DNA from: Phycisphaerales bacterium
Lineage (GTDB): Bacteria > Planctomycetota > Phycisphaerae > Phycisphaerales > SM1A02
Assembly: GCA_029260575.1 (NCBI GenBank)
Contig: JAJDDB010000027.1
Location: forward strand, 188,501-252,500
Length of the DNA stretch: 64,000 nt
Direction of reading: 5' to 3'
This document shows positions 1 through 8,496 of the stretch, one piece after another. Position 1 is the stretch's first letter. Each line of letters starts with the position of its first letter. A program made the position numbers and the translations under genes. The notes below the pieces were generated by a model that worked only from the letters and a program-made list of their open reading frames with translations, did no database searches and was not told the DNA's origin.

Positions 1-383
1 ATCAAGCTCTGCTGAGCTCTTATGGCATCCCGAACCACTTCGGCTTGCTCGATCTGCAGACCGATCACGGTAAGGCACGAGTTGACGGCCTCGCCAGCCA
101 GTTGTGCGATCTGGACCTCTTCGGTCCTGGTGGCCCGGGCACGCCTCCCGATGGCATCCTTGACGTAGTCAGCCAACCGGCTTCACTGCTCGGCATCGTT
201 GTCAAGCAACTGAATATCGACGGTGGTGCAGACTTCGCCGCTGCCGGAAGCAACATGTTCGGTTTGGGCACTGAAAACGCCGTGATCCTGTACGATCCGG
301 AAGATGCCCCGCCGGAGCAGACTGGTGGTATCGTCACTGAAGTGAATAAGATCGCTCGCAAGGCTCTTCGCAGCCGCAAGTAA
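1..383 (+). CDS. C-terminal end of an extracellular protein, paralogue of the gene at 3220-6873
   Basis: The window opens inside this gene; the frame is open from base 3 and ends at a TAA at 381-383, giving about 126 C-terminal residues. They align closely with the last part of the large protein at 3220-6873: both share 'LLSSYGIPNHF', 'LQTDHGKAR', 'GPGGPGTPPDGILDVVSQP' and a closing 'AGxNMFGxGTxNAV' block. The two are therefore tandem paralogues with the same C-terminal domain, about 2.8 kb apart. The function of the domain is unknown; given its partner's signal peptide it is probably outside the cytoplasm. An internal ATG at 45 is not a credible start because homology continues upstream of it. 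Confidence 0.85.
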   Translation, partial: QALLSSYGIPNHFGLLDLQTDHGKARVDGLASQLCDLDLFGPGGPGTPPDGILDVVSQPASLLGIVVKQLNIDGGADFAAAGSNMFGLGTENAVILYDPEDAPPEQTGGIVTEVNKIARKALRSRK

Positions 384-412
384 TCTGATCACTTGATCAT
401 TGACCCGATGAT

Positions 413-460
413 GACGGGAGCAATGCTGGGAGTTACGCTCCCCATTGCTCCCGTCGTCTT
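413..460 (+). terminator. Hairpin terminator after the truncated first gene
   Basis: A perfect 13-bp stem, GACGGGAGCAATG (413-425) with CATTGCTCCCGTC (443-455), holds a second small GGGAG/CTCCC pairing in its loop. It lies 30 bases after the stop codon and is followed by a short T-rich stretch. It probably ends transcription of the first gene. Confidence 0.7.
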
Positions 461-718
461 TCCCGCCTGCCTTCACGGGAAACGACAGCGATATCTGGTC
501 AAGAAAAGAGTCAAAGAAGGCCGACCTACTCTCGCAGCGTTGCATACGCTGTATGACGGGTCGCCTGGACACGCAGCAGACCGAATCTCGGTTGTCGAGC
601 GTGCCTGAGCGACCGGTCATACGGCAACACCGATCAGCTCTGTCTCTGCTGATCACACATGGATGTGAATCGTTGCAGTGTCAACTGCAGAACCGCCGAA
701 GGAAAGGACCGAACGACG
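461..718. other. Intergenic stretch without a recognised gene
   Basis: Between the hairpin and the lipoprotein start at 719 I see no open frame with a ribosome-binding site or family resemblance, and no clear promoter. The last 20 bases hold the Shine-Dalgarno GGAAAGGA (701-708) of the next gene. Confidence 0.5.
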
Positions 719-1633
719 ATGTCATGGTTCCATGCCCGAATCGGGAATACTGTCGGCTTTCAGACGTGCGCATTGACCTTAATGCTCTGTGCTGCGTTAC
801 CGCTGACAGGCTGTTCAAAGACTGATGGCAATCCCTCAGTCGAGTCGTCACCTGATACGACTGATGCACAAGACGATCCAGCCGCAACATCTGAGCCAAC
901 AACAGAAGTTGCGGCGTCTGCTTCGGATCGTATGCAACGGCTTACTGACGCGGCGATGCGCGTCTGGGAAGCACGTGTTGCCGAAGACTGGGCAGTCGTT
1001 TTCGAATATCAGAGGCTTGTCGGTGACGAGCAGTACGACGTTGAACAGTACATCGCGTGGTCGAAACAAAATGAACCGTTCGTTATCCATTCGTACCAAT
1101 TCGAAGACATCTCGATCGAAAACGACATCGGTTGGGTAACACTGAAGTGTGAATCGACTATTCGCCAGTTCCCGAATGCTGCACCCAAGACAACAGCACG
1201 CATTGAAAAGTGGCAGTTGATTGATGACAAATGGAAAATCGTTCCGCCCCAGGAATACGACCTGCATAACGAATCGCCATACGTGCGCGACATCGATGCT
1301 GAGAACGTATTGCGCGAGCGTTTTGAAGAATCCTGGCAGGCACGCCTCGAGAGTGACTGGACCGGGCTGTATCAGATGTCTGATCCAAAAGATCATGCCG
1401 ACATTGCAGAACATGAACTTGCTGAAGCCAAAGATCTGACGATCTACATCGACAGAGAAATTCACTGGATACAGGTCATCGGCGACTACGGCATTGTGCG
1501 GGTTGCCATAACACACAAGATCAACGATCCCAATCTCACGAAACTGCCCGCACGCATCATTATGAAAGATGAACAGTGGGTGCGTCGTGATGGAACGTGG
1601 TATCTCGATCTCCGACCGGAAGGTGCGAATTGA
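719..1633 (+). CDS. Putative lipoprotein of unknown function
   Basis: I chose ATG 719 because GGAAAGGA lies just upstream; the frame also opens earlier at 659 without such a site. The N-terminus has a hydrophobic stretch ending in a lipobox (LPLTGC), so the mature protein probably starts at that Cys and is lipid-anchored. A low-complexity Ser/Thr/Asp linker of about 45 residues follows. The rest falls into two similar halves, each with a helix containing 'WxARxxxDW' (VWEARVAEDW and SWQARLESDW) and a sheet-rich part ending near 'KW' or 'RDGTWYLDL'. This suggests a duplicated NTF2-like or similar small alpha+beta fold. The stop overlaps the next start (TGATG), so the two genes are translationally coupled. 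Confidence 0.75.
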   Translation: MSWFHARIGNTVGFQTCALTLMLCAALPLTGCSKTDGNPSVESSPDTTDAQDDPAATSEPTTEVAASASDRMQRLTDAAMRVWEARVAEDWAVVFEYQRLVGDEQYDVEQYIAWSKQNEPFVIHSYQFEDISIENDIGWVTLKCESTIRQFPNAAPKTTARIEKWQLIDDKWKIVPPQEYDLHNESPYVRDIDAENVLRERFEESWQARLESDWTGLYQMSDPKDHADIAEHELAEAKDLTIYIDREIHWIQVIGDYGIVRVAITHKINDPNLTKLPARIIMKDEQWVRRDGTWYLDLRPEGAN

Positions 1634-3090
1634 TGGGTATTGCACGCTGGACTTGCTGCTCGTTCATGCTGACGGCCATGGTTGGCTGTGGTTCGTCAAC
1701 ATTGCCGGATTCGACCGCTGCCGATTCGAATCAGAGTGATGACGCCACTGCCATTCAGACAGCAAACCAAACGCAGTCTTCGAACAGTGATAGTGATGTG
1801 AATGAGCGCGAAGATTCATCTGCTCCAACGCAGACAACAGCGGTCAATGCGGCCACTGATGATCATCCGGAACCATCACCTGTCACGTTCACGTTGTGCT
1901 CAGAAGGGCTGCCAACCAGCGGCATGTGGAAGTGCGATCCTGTCTTTGCAGACGTCAATAAGGATGGAAACATGGATCTTGCTGCGATCCCACGACTTGG
2001 CGACGGCCCCCAAGTCTGGTTCGGCGATGGCGCGGGTGCATGGACATCAGCATCGAATGGTCTCATGCGCACCGAAAGCAAGTCATGTGGCGGCGGTCTC
2101 AGACTGCATGATGTAAACAACGATGATGAACTTGATCTCGTCGTCGCAGATCATTGCGCGGGCGTGTACATCTATCTCGGTGATGGTGCAGGAAACTGGA
2201 ACATGGTCATGGAAGGCATGTATCCAGCCGACATTCTCCCGCCAAGTGGGATCGTCGAAAAATACCGCGGCGCAGAATCAATCGCCGTTGGTGACATCGA
2301 TAAAGACGGCAATGCAGACCTTGTCGTCGGCGCATCTGATGATGCTGGTATTCGAATGTATCTCGGCGATGGTACTGGTGCCGGCTGGTCGCGGCGCGAT
2401 GGCGGTCTTCCTGAGGCCGGCTGGGCTACGCGTGTTCAACTTGAAGACATGAACGACGACGGTTGGCTGGACATCATTGCAGCGTACAGCCTCGGGCCAC
2501 GGGTTTTCATCAACGAGGAAGGCGCCGCTTGGAAGGATGGATCACTTGGCATGCCCAGCCCGATGATGGGCGGTATTTTCTGGGGCATCGATGTCGCTGA
2601 TTTCAATGAAGATGGACGCAAAGATATTGCCGTCGCAAACTGGATCGATGGCCCGGAAGTCTATCTTCAAGGCGACGATGGCATGTGGACCAAGTCGCCT
2701 GATGTCTTTGAAGAGATGATGGGTGGTGCCCAGGGACTCGCTGTCGGCGACATTGATCTCGATGGGCATGTCGACATGGTTGTCGCCGGACGCAAGAATC
2801 TTGAGGGTGGCTTTATCCGTGGTGTATTCCTGCTCCTTGGCGATGGCACCGGAGGCGGCGCCTGGAAGTTCCTCGAACATTCAGGTTTGCCAGTCACCGG
2901 CCTTGCGGCGATGGCGGGAATCGGTCTGGCTGACATCAACAACGACGGCTATCTGGATGTCGCTGCAGGTTCAGGACTAATCGTTGAAACAGTACCCAAT
3001 GGCCCCAGAAGGCCTGCCTTACCAGTTCGTCTTCTCATGTGGTGCAACGACGCAAAATCGCAAACTGCCGTTGCTGCCCCAGAGGATTAA
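1633..3090 (+). CDS. Lipoprotein with seven FG-GAP/VCBS-type calcium-binding repeats
   Basis: The start ATG 1633 shares its A with the TGA stop of the preceding lipoprotein gene. The N-terminus is a lipoprotein signal ending at TAMVGC, followed by a Ser/Thr/Asp/Gln-rich linker to about residue 80. After that come seven repeats centred on Dx[ND]xDGxxD loops: DVNKDGNMDL, DVNNDDELDL, DIDKDGNADL, DMNDDGWLDI, DFNEDGRKDI, DIDLDGHVDM and DINNDGYLDV. These are typical of FG-GAP/VCBS beta-propeller blades, which bind calcium; seven blades would close a full propeller. The likely location is the outer surface of a membrane, where such propellers usually bind proteins or glycans. The partner is unknown, though the coupled lipoprotein upstream is an obvious candidate. 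Confidence 0.85.
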   Translation: MGIARWTCCSFMLTAMVGCGSSTLPDSTAADSNQSDDATAIQTANQTQSSNSDSDVNEREDSSAPTQTTAVNAATDDHPEPSPVTFTLCSEGLPTSGMWKCDPVFADVNKDGNMDLAAIPRLGDGPQVWFGDGAGAWTSASNGLMRTESKSCGGGLRLHDVNNDDELDLVVADHCAGVYIYLGDGAGNWNMVMEGMYPADILPPSGIVEKYRGAESIAVGDIDKDGNADLVVGASDDAGIRMYLGDGTGAGWSRRDGGLPEAGWATRVQLEDMNDDGWLDIIAAYSLGPRVFINEEGAAWKDGSLGMPSPMMGGIFWGIDVADFNEDGRKDIAVANWIDGPEVYLQGDDGMWTKSPDVFEEMMGGAQGLAVGDIDLDGHVDMVVAGRKNLEGGFIRGVFLLLGDGTGGGAWKFLEHSGLPVTGLAAMAGIGLADINNDGYLDVAAGSGLIVETVPNGPRRPALPVRLLMWCNDAKSQTAVAAPED

Positions 3091-3219
3091 TTGGCTTGGA
3101 TGCGCGGGTGGACGCGCATCGACATTTTGACCTAAGTGCCGTAACTTTGGCGTTTTGTGATTGTCACGTCCGGCTCAGGTCGCGATGATCTAGATGACAC
3201 ACCTTTGGAGGGGTGAAGA

Positions 3220-6200
3220 ATGAAACGCATCGTCCATTGTCTCGTGAAGCAGCTGTTCATGCCTGTGGTCTGTACCGCAGCCGTGCTCGGAGCTGCTTCG
3301 GTTGCGCCTGCTGAAGGCGACGCACAGCTCGGCCCCACGTTCGTCGCTGTGCCCGCACCCGAAGCTGGTCTGTCCGTCAATGTCGCCGGCGTGGGAATGA
3401 ATCCTACGCGTTCAGGGACGATCACTATTGACATTAATGGTCCGGTCCGCGCGGCATATCTATATTGGAACGGCGGCGGTGCCGAGTCTGCGATTGCGAC
3501 CGCGCAAGAGTTGGACCTTGCAGGTACCAACTACATTGGTACACAGATCGGCGTCGAACACGAAATCGAAGATGCGCTTGCATATCGCGCGGTCGTGACC
3601 AGTCAGATACAGACTGCGTTTACCGGCAGCGGTGTCGGCACATATAACTTCAACGTTTCCGATCCTACACCTGCTGACAATCTCGATCGAATGCACGGTG
3701 CAGCACTGGTTGTCATTTACGTCGACCAGTCTGATCCGAACGTGTACGGCGTGTCCATGTTCGATGGCGCCGACTATGCATTTCGACTTTTTGTCGGTGC
3801 CAACGCTGTGACTGTGCCGGTGACATTCAATTATCTGGCCGAACCGGCTGGACGCGTCGCCAAGTTGGCGCTGATTGTCGGTGAAGCAAAGCCCATTCGA
3901 CCCGACAGGTACACAATTTCCAACGGCCTCGGAACACAGACAATAAATAACGAACTGGCAAGCACCGATGGACCGGAGTTCGACACCGTTCTTCGAGACG
4001 TCACAATTCCTTCCGGCGATACAAGTACAACTGTGCAGCTCTTTTCGCCCGCAGAATTTACGAATTCCGATTCCTTGCTTTGGATAGTGGGCGCACTGCA
4101 ACTTCCGCTGGGCCCCCCGACAGGCGCATGCTGCTTCCCGGACGGCGATTGCCAGGTAATCGGCCAAACAGATTGCACAAACTCCGGCGGCACGTATATG
4201 GGTGACGGTATCGCATGCACGCCAACACTCTGTCGGGCCAAGTGCTGTCTGCCTGATGGTTCGTGTATTCTCGTGCCACCGGATGACTGCACCGCCCAGG
4301 GCGGCACAGCATTCTCATTCTTTGAAGACTGCTCAATCCCGACCAATTGCCCGGTGCCGACCGGTGGTTGCTGTCTGCCCAGCGGTGCATGCGCATCCCT
4401 GACCGAAGACGACTGCACCGCCGCCGGTGGAAACCTGTGGATGAACGGCATCGACTGCACACAGGTCGAATGCCCCGGCGCATGCTGCTTCACTGATGGC
4501 TCATGCCAGTTCATCTCACTGATCGATTGCACCAATGCCGGCGGCATCTACCGCGGTGACGGTGTGACGTGTGGAGCGGCAAATTGTGATTTGCCAATGG
4601 GTGCCTGCTGTTTGCCAGACGGCTCGTGTGATGTGCGCACTGAAGCTGATTGCAACGCAGCCAGCGGTCAATATTTCGGTGATGGTACTGACTGCACCGG
4701 TGTCCGCTGCGAAGGCGCATGCTGCCTCCCGAATGGAACATGCCTTGACAATCAAACGACAACCGAATGCGCCGCAGCCGGCGGAACCTACCAGGGCCTC
4801 GGCTCCACGTGCGCTACTGCCAACTGCCCTGATGGCGCGTGCTGTCTGCCTGATGGTTCCTGCCAGAACAACACCACGCAGCCACAGTGTGAAGTGACAC
4901 TCGGCGGCGTCTGGAGGGGACTCAATACTGACTGCGGCACTGTCCAGTGTCTTGGTGCATGCTGCCTCGTTGATGGCAGTTGCAGCCAGCAAACCAAAGC
5001 CGATTGCGATACTGCGCAGGGCTTCTGGTTCGGTCCGGACTCCTTGTGTGGGAACGTTCGCTGCGAAGGCGCGTGCTGTATGCAGGATGGATCCTGCCAG
5101 GCAGGCTTCACAGTCGGTGAATGCGCAGCAGCCGGTGGCAGCTTCATGGGTGTGAATTCGCAGTGTGGCCTCGTGCGCTGCACTGGCGCATGCTGTCTGC
5201 AGGACGGCAGCTGCCTTTCACAGCTCACACTGAGCGAATGTACACAGCAAAGCGGCGTGTGGCAGGGCTTGAATTCTTCTTGCGGTGCTGTGCAGTGTCT
5301 TGGAGCATGCTGCCTGCCGGATGGTGGTTGCGATGACAACCGCACCGCTGACGATTGTGTTAACAACCTCGGCGGAGTCTTCCAGGGCCTCGGCTCTGTG
5401 TGTGCAAACATTCGCTGCGAAGGTGCGTGCTGTCTCGGCGATGGCACATGCGTTGAAAATGCCACGCTTCAGGAATGCTTCCAGTTGCTCGGCATCTTCC
5501 AGGGTCTCGGCAGCGATTGCTCGCCGAACCCGTGTCCGCAGCCAACCGGCGCGTGCTGCCTCTTTGATGGCACATGTGTCGAAGCGATCTCCGAACAGGC
5601 ATGTAACGCACAGGGCGGCACCTATCAAGGTGATGATGTGCTCTGTGCAAACGTCGTCTGTCCAGTGCCGCCTCCGGGTGGCGGATGCTCGCCCAAGGGC
5701 AGCCTCGTCATCTTCTCGAAAGTCGAGATTCGCTGGGATGCCAATGGCAATCTGATCCAGGATACGTTCCTGCAACTTACCAACGACTTCCCGTCGTCGG
5801 TGCGCGTGAAGTTCTACTTCGTCAACGGCGATGCCCCACTGGCAGCTGCCGATGACGAACGACCGCACCCGGGTTGGAACTGGGCCAACAACACGATCGT
5901 GCTGACTGCTGATCAACCGACATATTGGTCTGCAGTGACAGGCCTCGGTGGAAACGGCCCGCAGGATCCGACATTCAGCCCGTTCACAGTGCTTGATCCG
6001 GGCTTCCCGCCCGGCCGACCTGACCCCGAGTCAAACACCGGCGAACGCCACCTGCGCGGTTTCATCCTCGCATGGGCGATCGACATCAACAGCAATGAGA
6101 TTCGCTGGAATCACCTCGCTGGTAACGCAACATTGGTGCATTACCGAGACGGTTACGCATGGGAGTATCCCGCCTGCGCCAAGCAGGTGAATACTGCTGC

Positions 6201-6873
6201 TGCTGCGCACGGTCAGCCGACCGGCACGCCGGGTGTACTGAATCTCAACGGGTTTGAATACGCCTCGTGCTACGACCTGCTGCTGATGAATTTCCAGGCA
6301 GTCGGATCGATCGCATTCAGCGGTCCGCGCCTGCTGCAAAACAGAACTGATGTGACGCTGCATCCGTTGGACACCGACCTCCGTCAGGAAACTGATGGCC
6401 CGGTGACAACCAAAGCGCATTACCTCGTGTGGAACATGAACGAGGCCGGGCTTTCAGGTGCCTTCCGTTGCATTACGTGCTGGGATCAATCCCTGCTGAG
6501 TTCTTATGGAATTCCTAACCACTTCATGATCCTGACGTTACAGACTGACCACGGCAAAGCCCGCATCGACGGCATCGCCAGTCAACTCTGTGATCAGGAC
6601 TTGTGGGGTCCTGGTGGCCCGGGCACGCCGCCTGATGGCATCCTTGATGTTGTCAGTCAGCCGACCGCACTTATGGGTCTGCGGGCACACCTCGTCCGAG
6701 TTGACGGCGGCGCAGACGCCCTTGCAGCTGGCACGAACATGTTCGGCATGGGAACGCAGAACGCGGTGATCCAATACGACCTCGTCGGCCCACCGCCGGA
6801 GTTGAAAGACATTCAGACAGCTGAAGAGTTGTTCGATGCCCTTGAATCACTCGGCTACGATCTGGATCGATGA
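3220..6873 (+). CDS. Large secreted protein with 13 tandem six-cysteine repeats
   Basis: The start ATG 3220 follows GGAGGGG at a good distance. The 1217 residues comprise a signal peptide ending near residue 32, an N-terminal beta-rich domain to about residue 300 (contains 'AAYLYWNGGGAES' and 'LLWIVGALQLPLG', resembling DUF3344-type extracellular domains), 13 cysteine-rich repeats (about 302-815), and a C-terminal domain of about 400 residues. The end of that domain is shared with the truncated gene at 1-383. Each repeat carries six Cys, consistent with disulphide-bonded modules outside the cytoplasm. The same module recurs in the subtilase at 60637-63801. No enzymatic motif was seen; a structural or surface role is inferred. 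A strong terminator follows. Confidence 0.88.
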   Translation: MKRIVHCLVKQLFMPVVCTAAVLGAASVAPAEGDAQLGPTFVAVPAPEAGLSVNVAGVGMNPTRSGTITIDINGPVRAAYLYWNGGGAESAIATAQELDLAGTNYIGTQIGVEHEIEDALAYRAVVTSQIQTAFTGSGVGTYNFNVSDPTPADNLDRMHGAALVVIYVDQSDPNVYGVSMFDGADYAFRLFVGANAVTVPVTFNYLAEPAGRVAKLALIVGEAKPIRPDRYTISNGLGTQTINNELASTDGPEFDTVLRDVTIPSGDTSTTVQLFSPAEFTNSDSLLWIVGALQLPLGPPTGACCFPDGDCQVIGQTDCTNSGGTYMGDGIACTPTLCRAKCCLPDGSCILVPPDDCTAQGGTAFSFFEDCSIPTNCPVPTGGCCLPSGACASLTEDDCTAAGGNLWMNGIDCTQVECPGACCFTDGSCQFISLIDCTNAGGIYRGDGVTCGAANCDLPMGACCLPDGSCDVRTEADCNAASGQYFGDGTDCTGVRCEGACCLPNGTCLDNQTTTECAAAGGTYQGLGSTCATANCPDGACCLPDGSCQNNTTQPQCEVTLGGVWRGLNTDCGTVQCLGACCLVDGSCSQQTKADCDTAQGFWFGPDSLCGNVRCEGACCMQDGSCQAGFTVGECAAAGGSFMGVNSQCGLVRCTGACCLQDGSCLSQLTLSECTQQSGVWQGLNSSCGAVQCLGACCLPDGGCDDNRTADDCVNNLGGVFQGLGSVCANIRCEGACCLGDGTCVENATLQECFQLLGIFQGLGSDCSPNPCPQPTGACCLFDGTCVEAISEQACNAQGGTYQGDDVLCANVVCPVPPPGGGCSPKGSLVIFSKVEIRWDANGNLIQDTFLQLTNDFPSSVRVKFYFVNGDAPLAAADDERPHPGWNWANNTIVLTADQPTYWSAVTGLGGNGPQDPTFSPFTVLDPGFPPGRPDPESNTGERHLRGFILAWAIDINSNEIRWNHLAGNATLVHYRDGYAWEYPACAKQVNTAAAAHGQPTGTPGVLNLNGFEYASCYDLLLMNFQAVGSIAFSGPRLLQNRTDVTLHPLDTDLRQETDGPVTTKAHYLVWNMNEAGLSGAFRCITCWDQSLLSSYGIPNHFMILTLQTDHGKARIDGIASQLCDQDLWGPGGPGTPPDGILDVVSQPTALMGLRAHLVRVDGGADALAAGTNMFGMGTQNAVIQYDLVGPPPELKDIQTAEELFDALESLGYDLDR
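4123..5664 (+). repeat. 13 tandem repeats of a ~38-residue six-cysteine module
   Basis: The coding sequence repeats about every 114-126 bases. The protein pattern is G-A-C-C-L-x-D-G-[ST]-C, then about 7-9 residues, [DE]-C, about 4-5 residues, GG or similar with an aromatic, G-x-x-[ST]-x-C, and x3-4-C. Copies 1-4 are more divergent in spacing, and copies 5-13 are more uniform, as if the array grew by local duplication at its centre and end. All 13 keep the CC pair. Confidence 0.9.
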
Positions 6874-6906
6874 TCGTCTGACGACCAGATTCCTTTGACT
6901 ATAACC

Positions 6907-6940
6907 AAGGCCCGGAGCAACTCGCTCCGGGCCTTTTCTT
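6907..6940 (+). terminator. Rho-independent terminator
   Basis: A perfect 12-bp stem, AAGGCCCGGAGC with GCTCCGGGCCTT, has a 5-base loop and runs into TTTTCTTTG. It lies 34 bases after the stop of the 13-repeat protein gene. Confidence 0.9.
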
Positions 6941-6999
6941 TGTCTTTCATTTCACCACACGCGAGTTGTACACCGCCGAGGGAGAGACACCCCGGATGG

Positions 7000-7770
7000 T
7001 CAGTGCTTGAAGAATTGGCAGGGCTCAACCAGCACGATGTCCGAACGCGTTCGAAGCTTCTTGAGAAACCAGTATTTGTGCCACGATCCAAACGTGATCA
7101 GGATCGTGATACCGCGCCCGGCGTAGCGGTCCAATGCTGCATCGATCAGCTCGTAATGTGCCGTGTTGATGTTCGTCCAGCCGCCGGCACCGAGATCATC
7201 GTTGAATAGGCGGTCGTACGGCTCCAGCGCCATGGCGACGAGTTCGTCATACCGCTCACTGTGAATCGCCAGCGGATCGTTCAGGTCGCCGAATTCCGCC
7301 TGCATGATTGCCTCGACCCGGCGCTGGGCCTCTTCAACTTCTTTTGATTCATTTGGCCGAGTTTCTTGCCACCGGCGAAGTTTCTCCTGTCTGGCGTCCG
7401 CCATGTCTTTTGTCCACGCTGCACACGGAACGATTTCAAACGGCATGTGATTCGTCAGAGGAAACAGCACATCGACGTATTCCGGAAACCTGCTGACACG
7501 TTGCTCGGTAATCCGTCCGTCGAATTGAAACTCAGTCAGAGCTATCTCAAATCGATCCGGGGGAATCTCTGTGAGTATTACGTTCGGTTCCACACCGACT
7601 ATGGCATCACGCAGAACATCGAGGGAGTACGTCGCCGATGTTCGGTGCCTGCTGTGGATCATGCCCAGGACAACGACGCGATTTTTCTGAACATCAGCCG
7701 ATGTTTCCCGAGACGCGCATCCGAGACAGGATAGAAGAACAATGAAAACGACAGTCCACCGAAGAATCAT
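7000..7770 (-). CDS. Putative lipoprotein of the Tiki/TraB (EreA/ChaN-like) superfamily
   Basis: The 256-residue protein begins with a hydrophobic segment and lipobox (LLSCLGC). The mature part opens with 'VVVLGMIHSRHR', a beta strand followed by a G-x-x-H motif. It then has 'VEPNVILTEIPPDRF' and ends with 'ILITFGSWHKYW' plus a strand 'DIVLVEP'. This order of G-x-x-H, a Glu-bearing strand and a late H-containing strand is what I know from the TraB/PrgY/Tiki and ChaN-like superfamily, some members of which are metalloproteases. The assignment comes from pattern, so it is tentative. Location is probably the periplasmic face of a membrane. It converges with the preceding plus-strand gene, and the bidirectional-looking hairpin at 6907-6940 lies between them. 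Confidence 0.6.
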   Translation of the reverse strand: MILRWTVVFIVLLSCLGCASRETSADVQKNRVVVLGMIHSRHRTSATYSLDVLRDAIVGVEPNVILTEIPPDRFEIALTEFQFDGRITEQRVSRFPEYVDVLFPLTNHMPFEIVPCAAWTKDMADARQEKLRRWQETRPNESKEVEEAQRRVEAIMQAEFGDLNDPLAIHSERYDELVAMALEPYDRLFNDDLGAGGWTNINTAHYELIDAALDRYAGRGITILITFGSWHKYWFLKKLRTRSDIVLVEPCQFFKH

Positions 7771-8032
7771 GCCGGTACTCCTGCCCGCTGGCTCACGGCG
7801 CTGTGCAGATGCCTACAAGCGCTCTCAATCATCGATATCTGCTGTTGAGACAACCACTGAGAACCCGCAGCACGCAGACTCGTCCGCCGCCCCACTCCGC
7901 TCGGTCTTGCTCCACACCGCAGCGATACCCAATAATACGGCAACGGCTGGCGCGCTTCCGTTGGCACCATCAGCAGCGATCAACGATTCGAACACCCGCG
8001 TCGGACAGCCGAATGCCATTGGGGGTGACACC
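7771..8032. other. Intergenic stretch without a recognised gene
   Basis: This stretch separates the divergently placed lipoprotein gene and the cfa remnant. The open frame upstream of 8033 shows no family resemblance. I see no hairpin of note. Confidence 0.4.
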
Positions 8033-8368
8033 ATGCTTGCACACAAGCTTGAATCAGTTCTAGCCGAAGCGGACATAATCCTCAACGGGACCCGGCCGTG
8101 GGACATCTTCGTCCGGGACAAACGCTTCCGGCGGATGTGGTCGCTGTACCTGCATTCCTGCGCCGGCGCATTCCGATGCCGCAAGTACCGGCTCTGGCAG
8201 TTCGACTTCTCAAAGACCGGCGTCCCCGGCGGATACGAATCCGTGCGCTCTCTGAACGAATCCAGGGCATCCGAGCCGCACCCGGAGATCGCAACGATGC
8301 CAAGTGCCCGGCAACACCCAGGCGCAGCGTACGAAAAGCCACCCAGGGGACTCGAACCCCTGACCTGA
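8033..8368 (+). pseudogene. cfa: Remnant of cyclopropane-fatty-acyl-phospholipid synthase with the catalytic middle deleted
   Basis: From ATG 8033 (GGGGGTG upstream) the frame reads about 30 residues like the N-terminus of CFA synthase ('LAEADIILNGTRPWDIFV', compare the family's 'aINGsaPaDIrV'). It then continues, in frame, directly into the family's extreme C-terminus ('RFRRMWSLYLHSCAGAFR', compare 'RFkRMftYYLnaCAGAFR', then 'LWQFDFSKTG'). About 300 residues that should hold the SAM-binding methyltransferase domain and the active site are missing. The junction lies at an 'F-x-R' sequence that occurs at both parental sites, which suggests microhomology-driven deletion. The family C-terminus should end near base 8248, but the frame runs on to 8368 into the antisense tRNA-Thr gene, so the stop has been lost too. 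The product cannot be an active methyltransferase. Confidence 0.75.
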
Positions 8369-8410
8369 GCTTTACGAAAGCTCCGCTCTGGCCAACTGAG
8401 CTAGGGTGGC
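8337..8410 (-). tRNA. trnT: tRNA-Thr (anticodon CGT)
   Basis: On the minus strand the acceptor stem is GCCACCC/GGGTGGC with discriminator T. The D-arm is GCTC...GAGC, the anticodon stem GAGCT/AGCTC encloses TTCGTAA, and the T-arm AGGGG/CCCCT encloses TTCGAGT. The anticodon CGT reads ACG (Thr). The 3' CCA is not encoded. Confidence 0.95.
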
Positions 8411-8496
8411 ATGTGTCACGACAGCGACGAGCGAAACAGTAGCACACGCGCCCCAGCCGGGCAATGCCTGCTGCCCCGGCACAGAACCAATTCGCT

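Noticed and set aside
4123-5664. CRISPR or non-coding repeat
   Set aside because: The repeats are in frame within a gene and vary at third positions, as protein repeats do.
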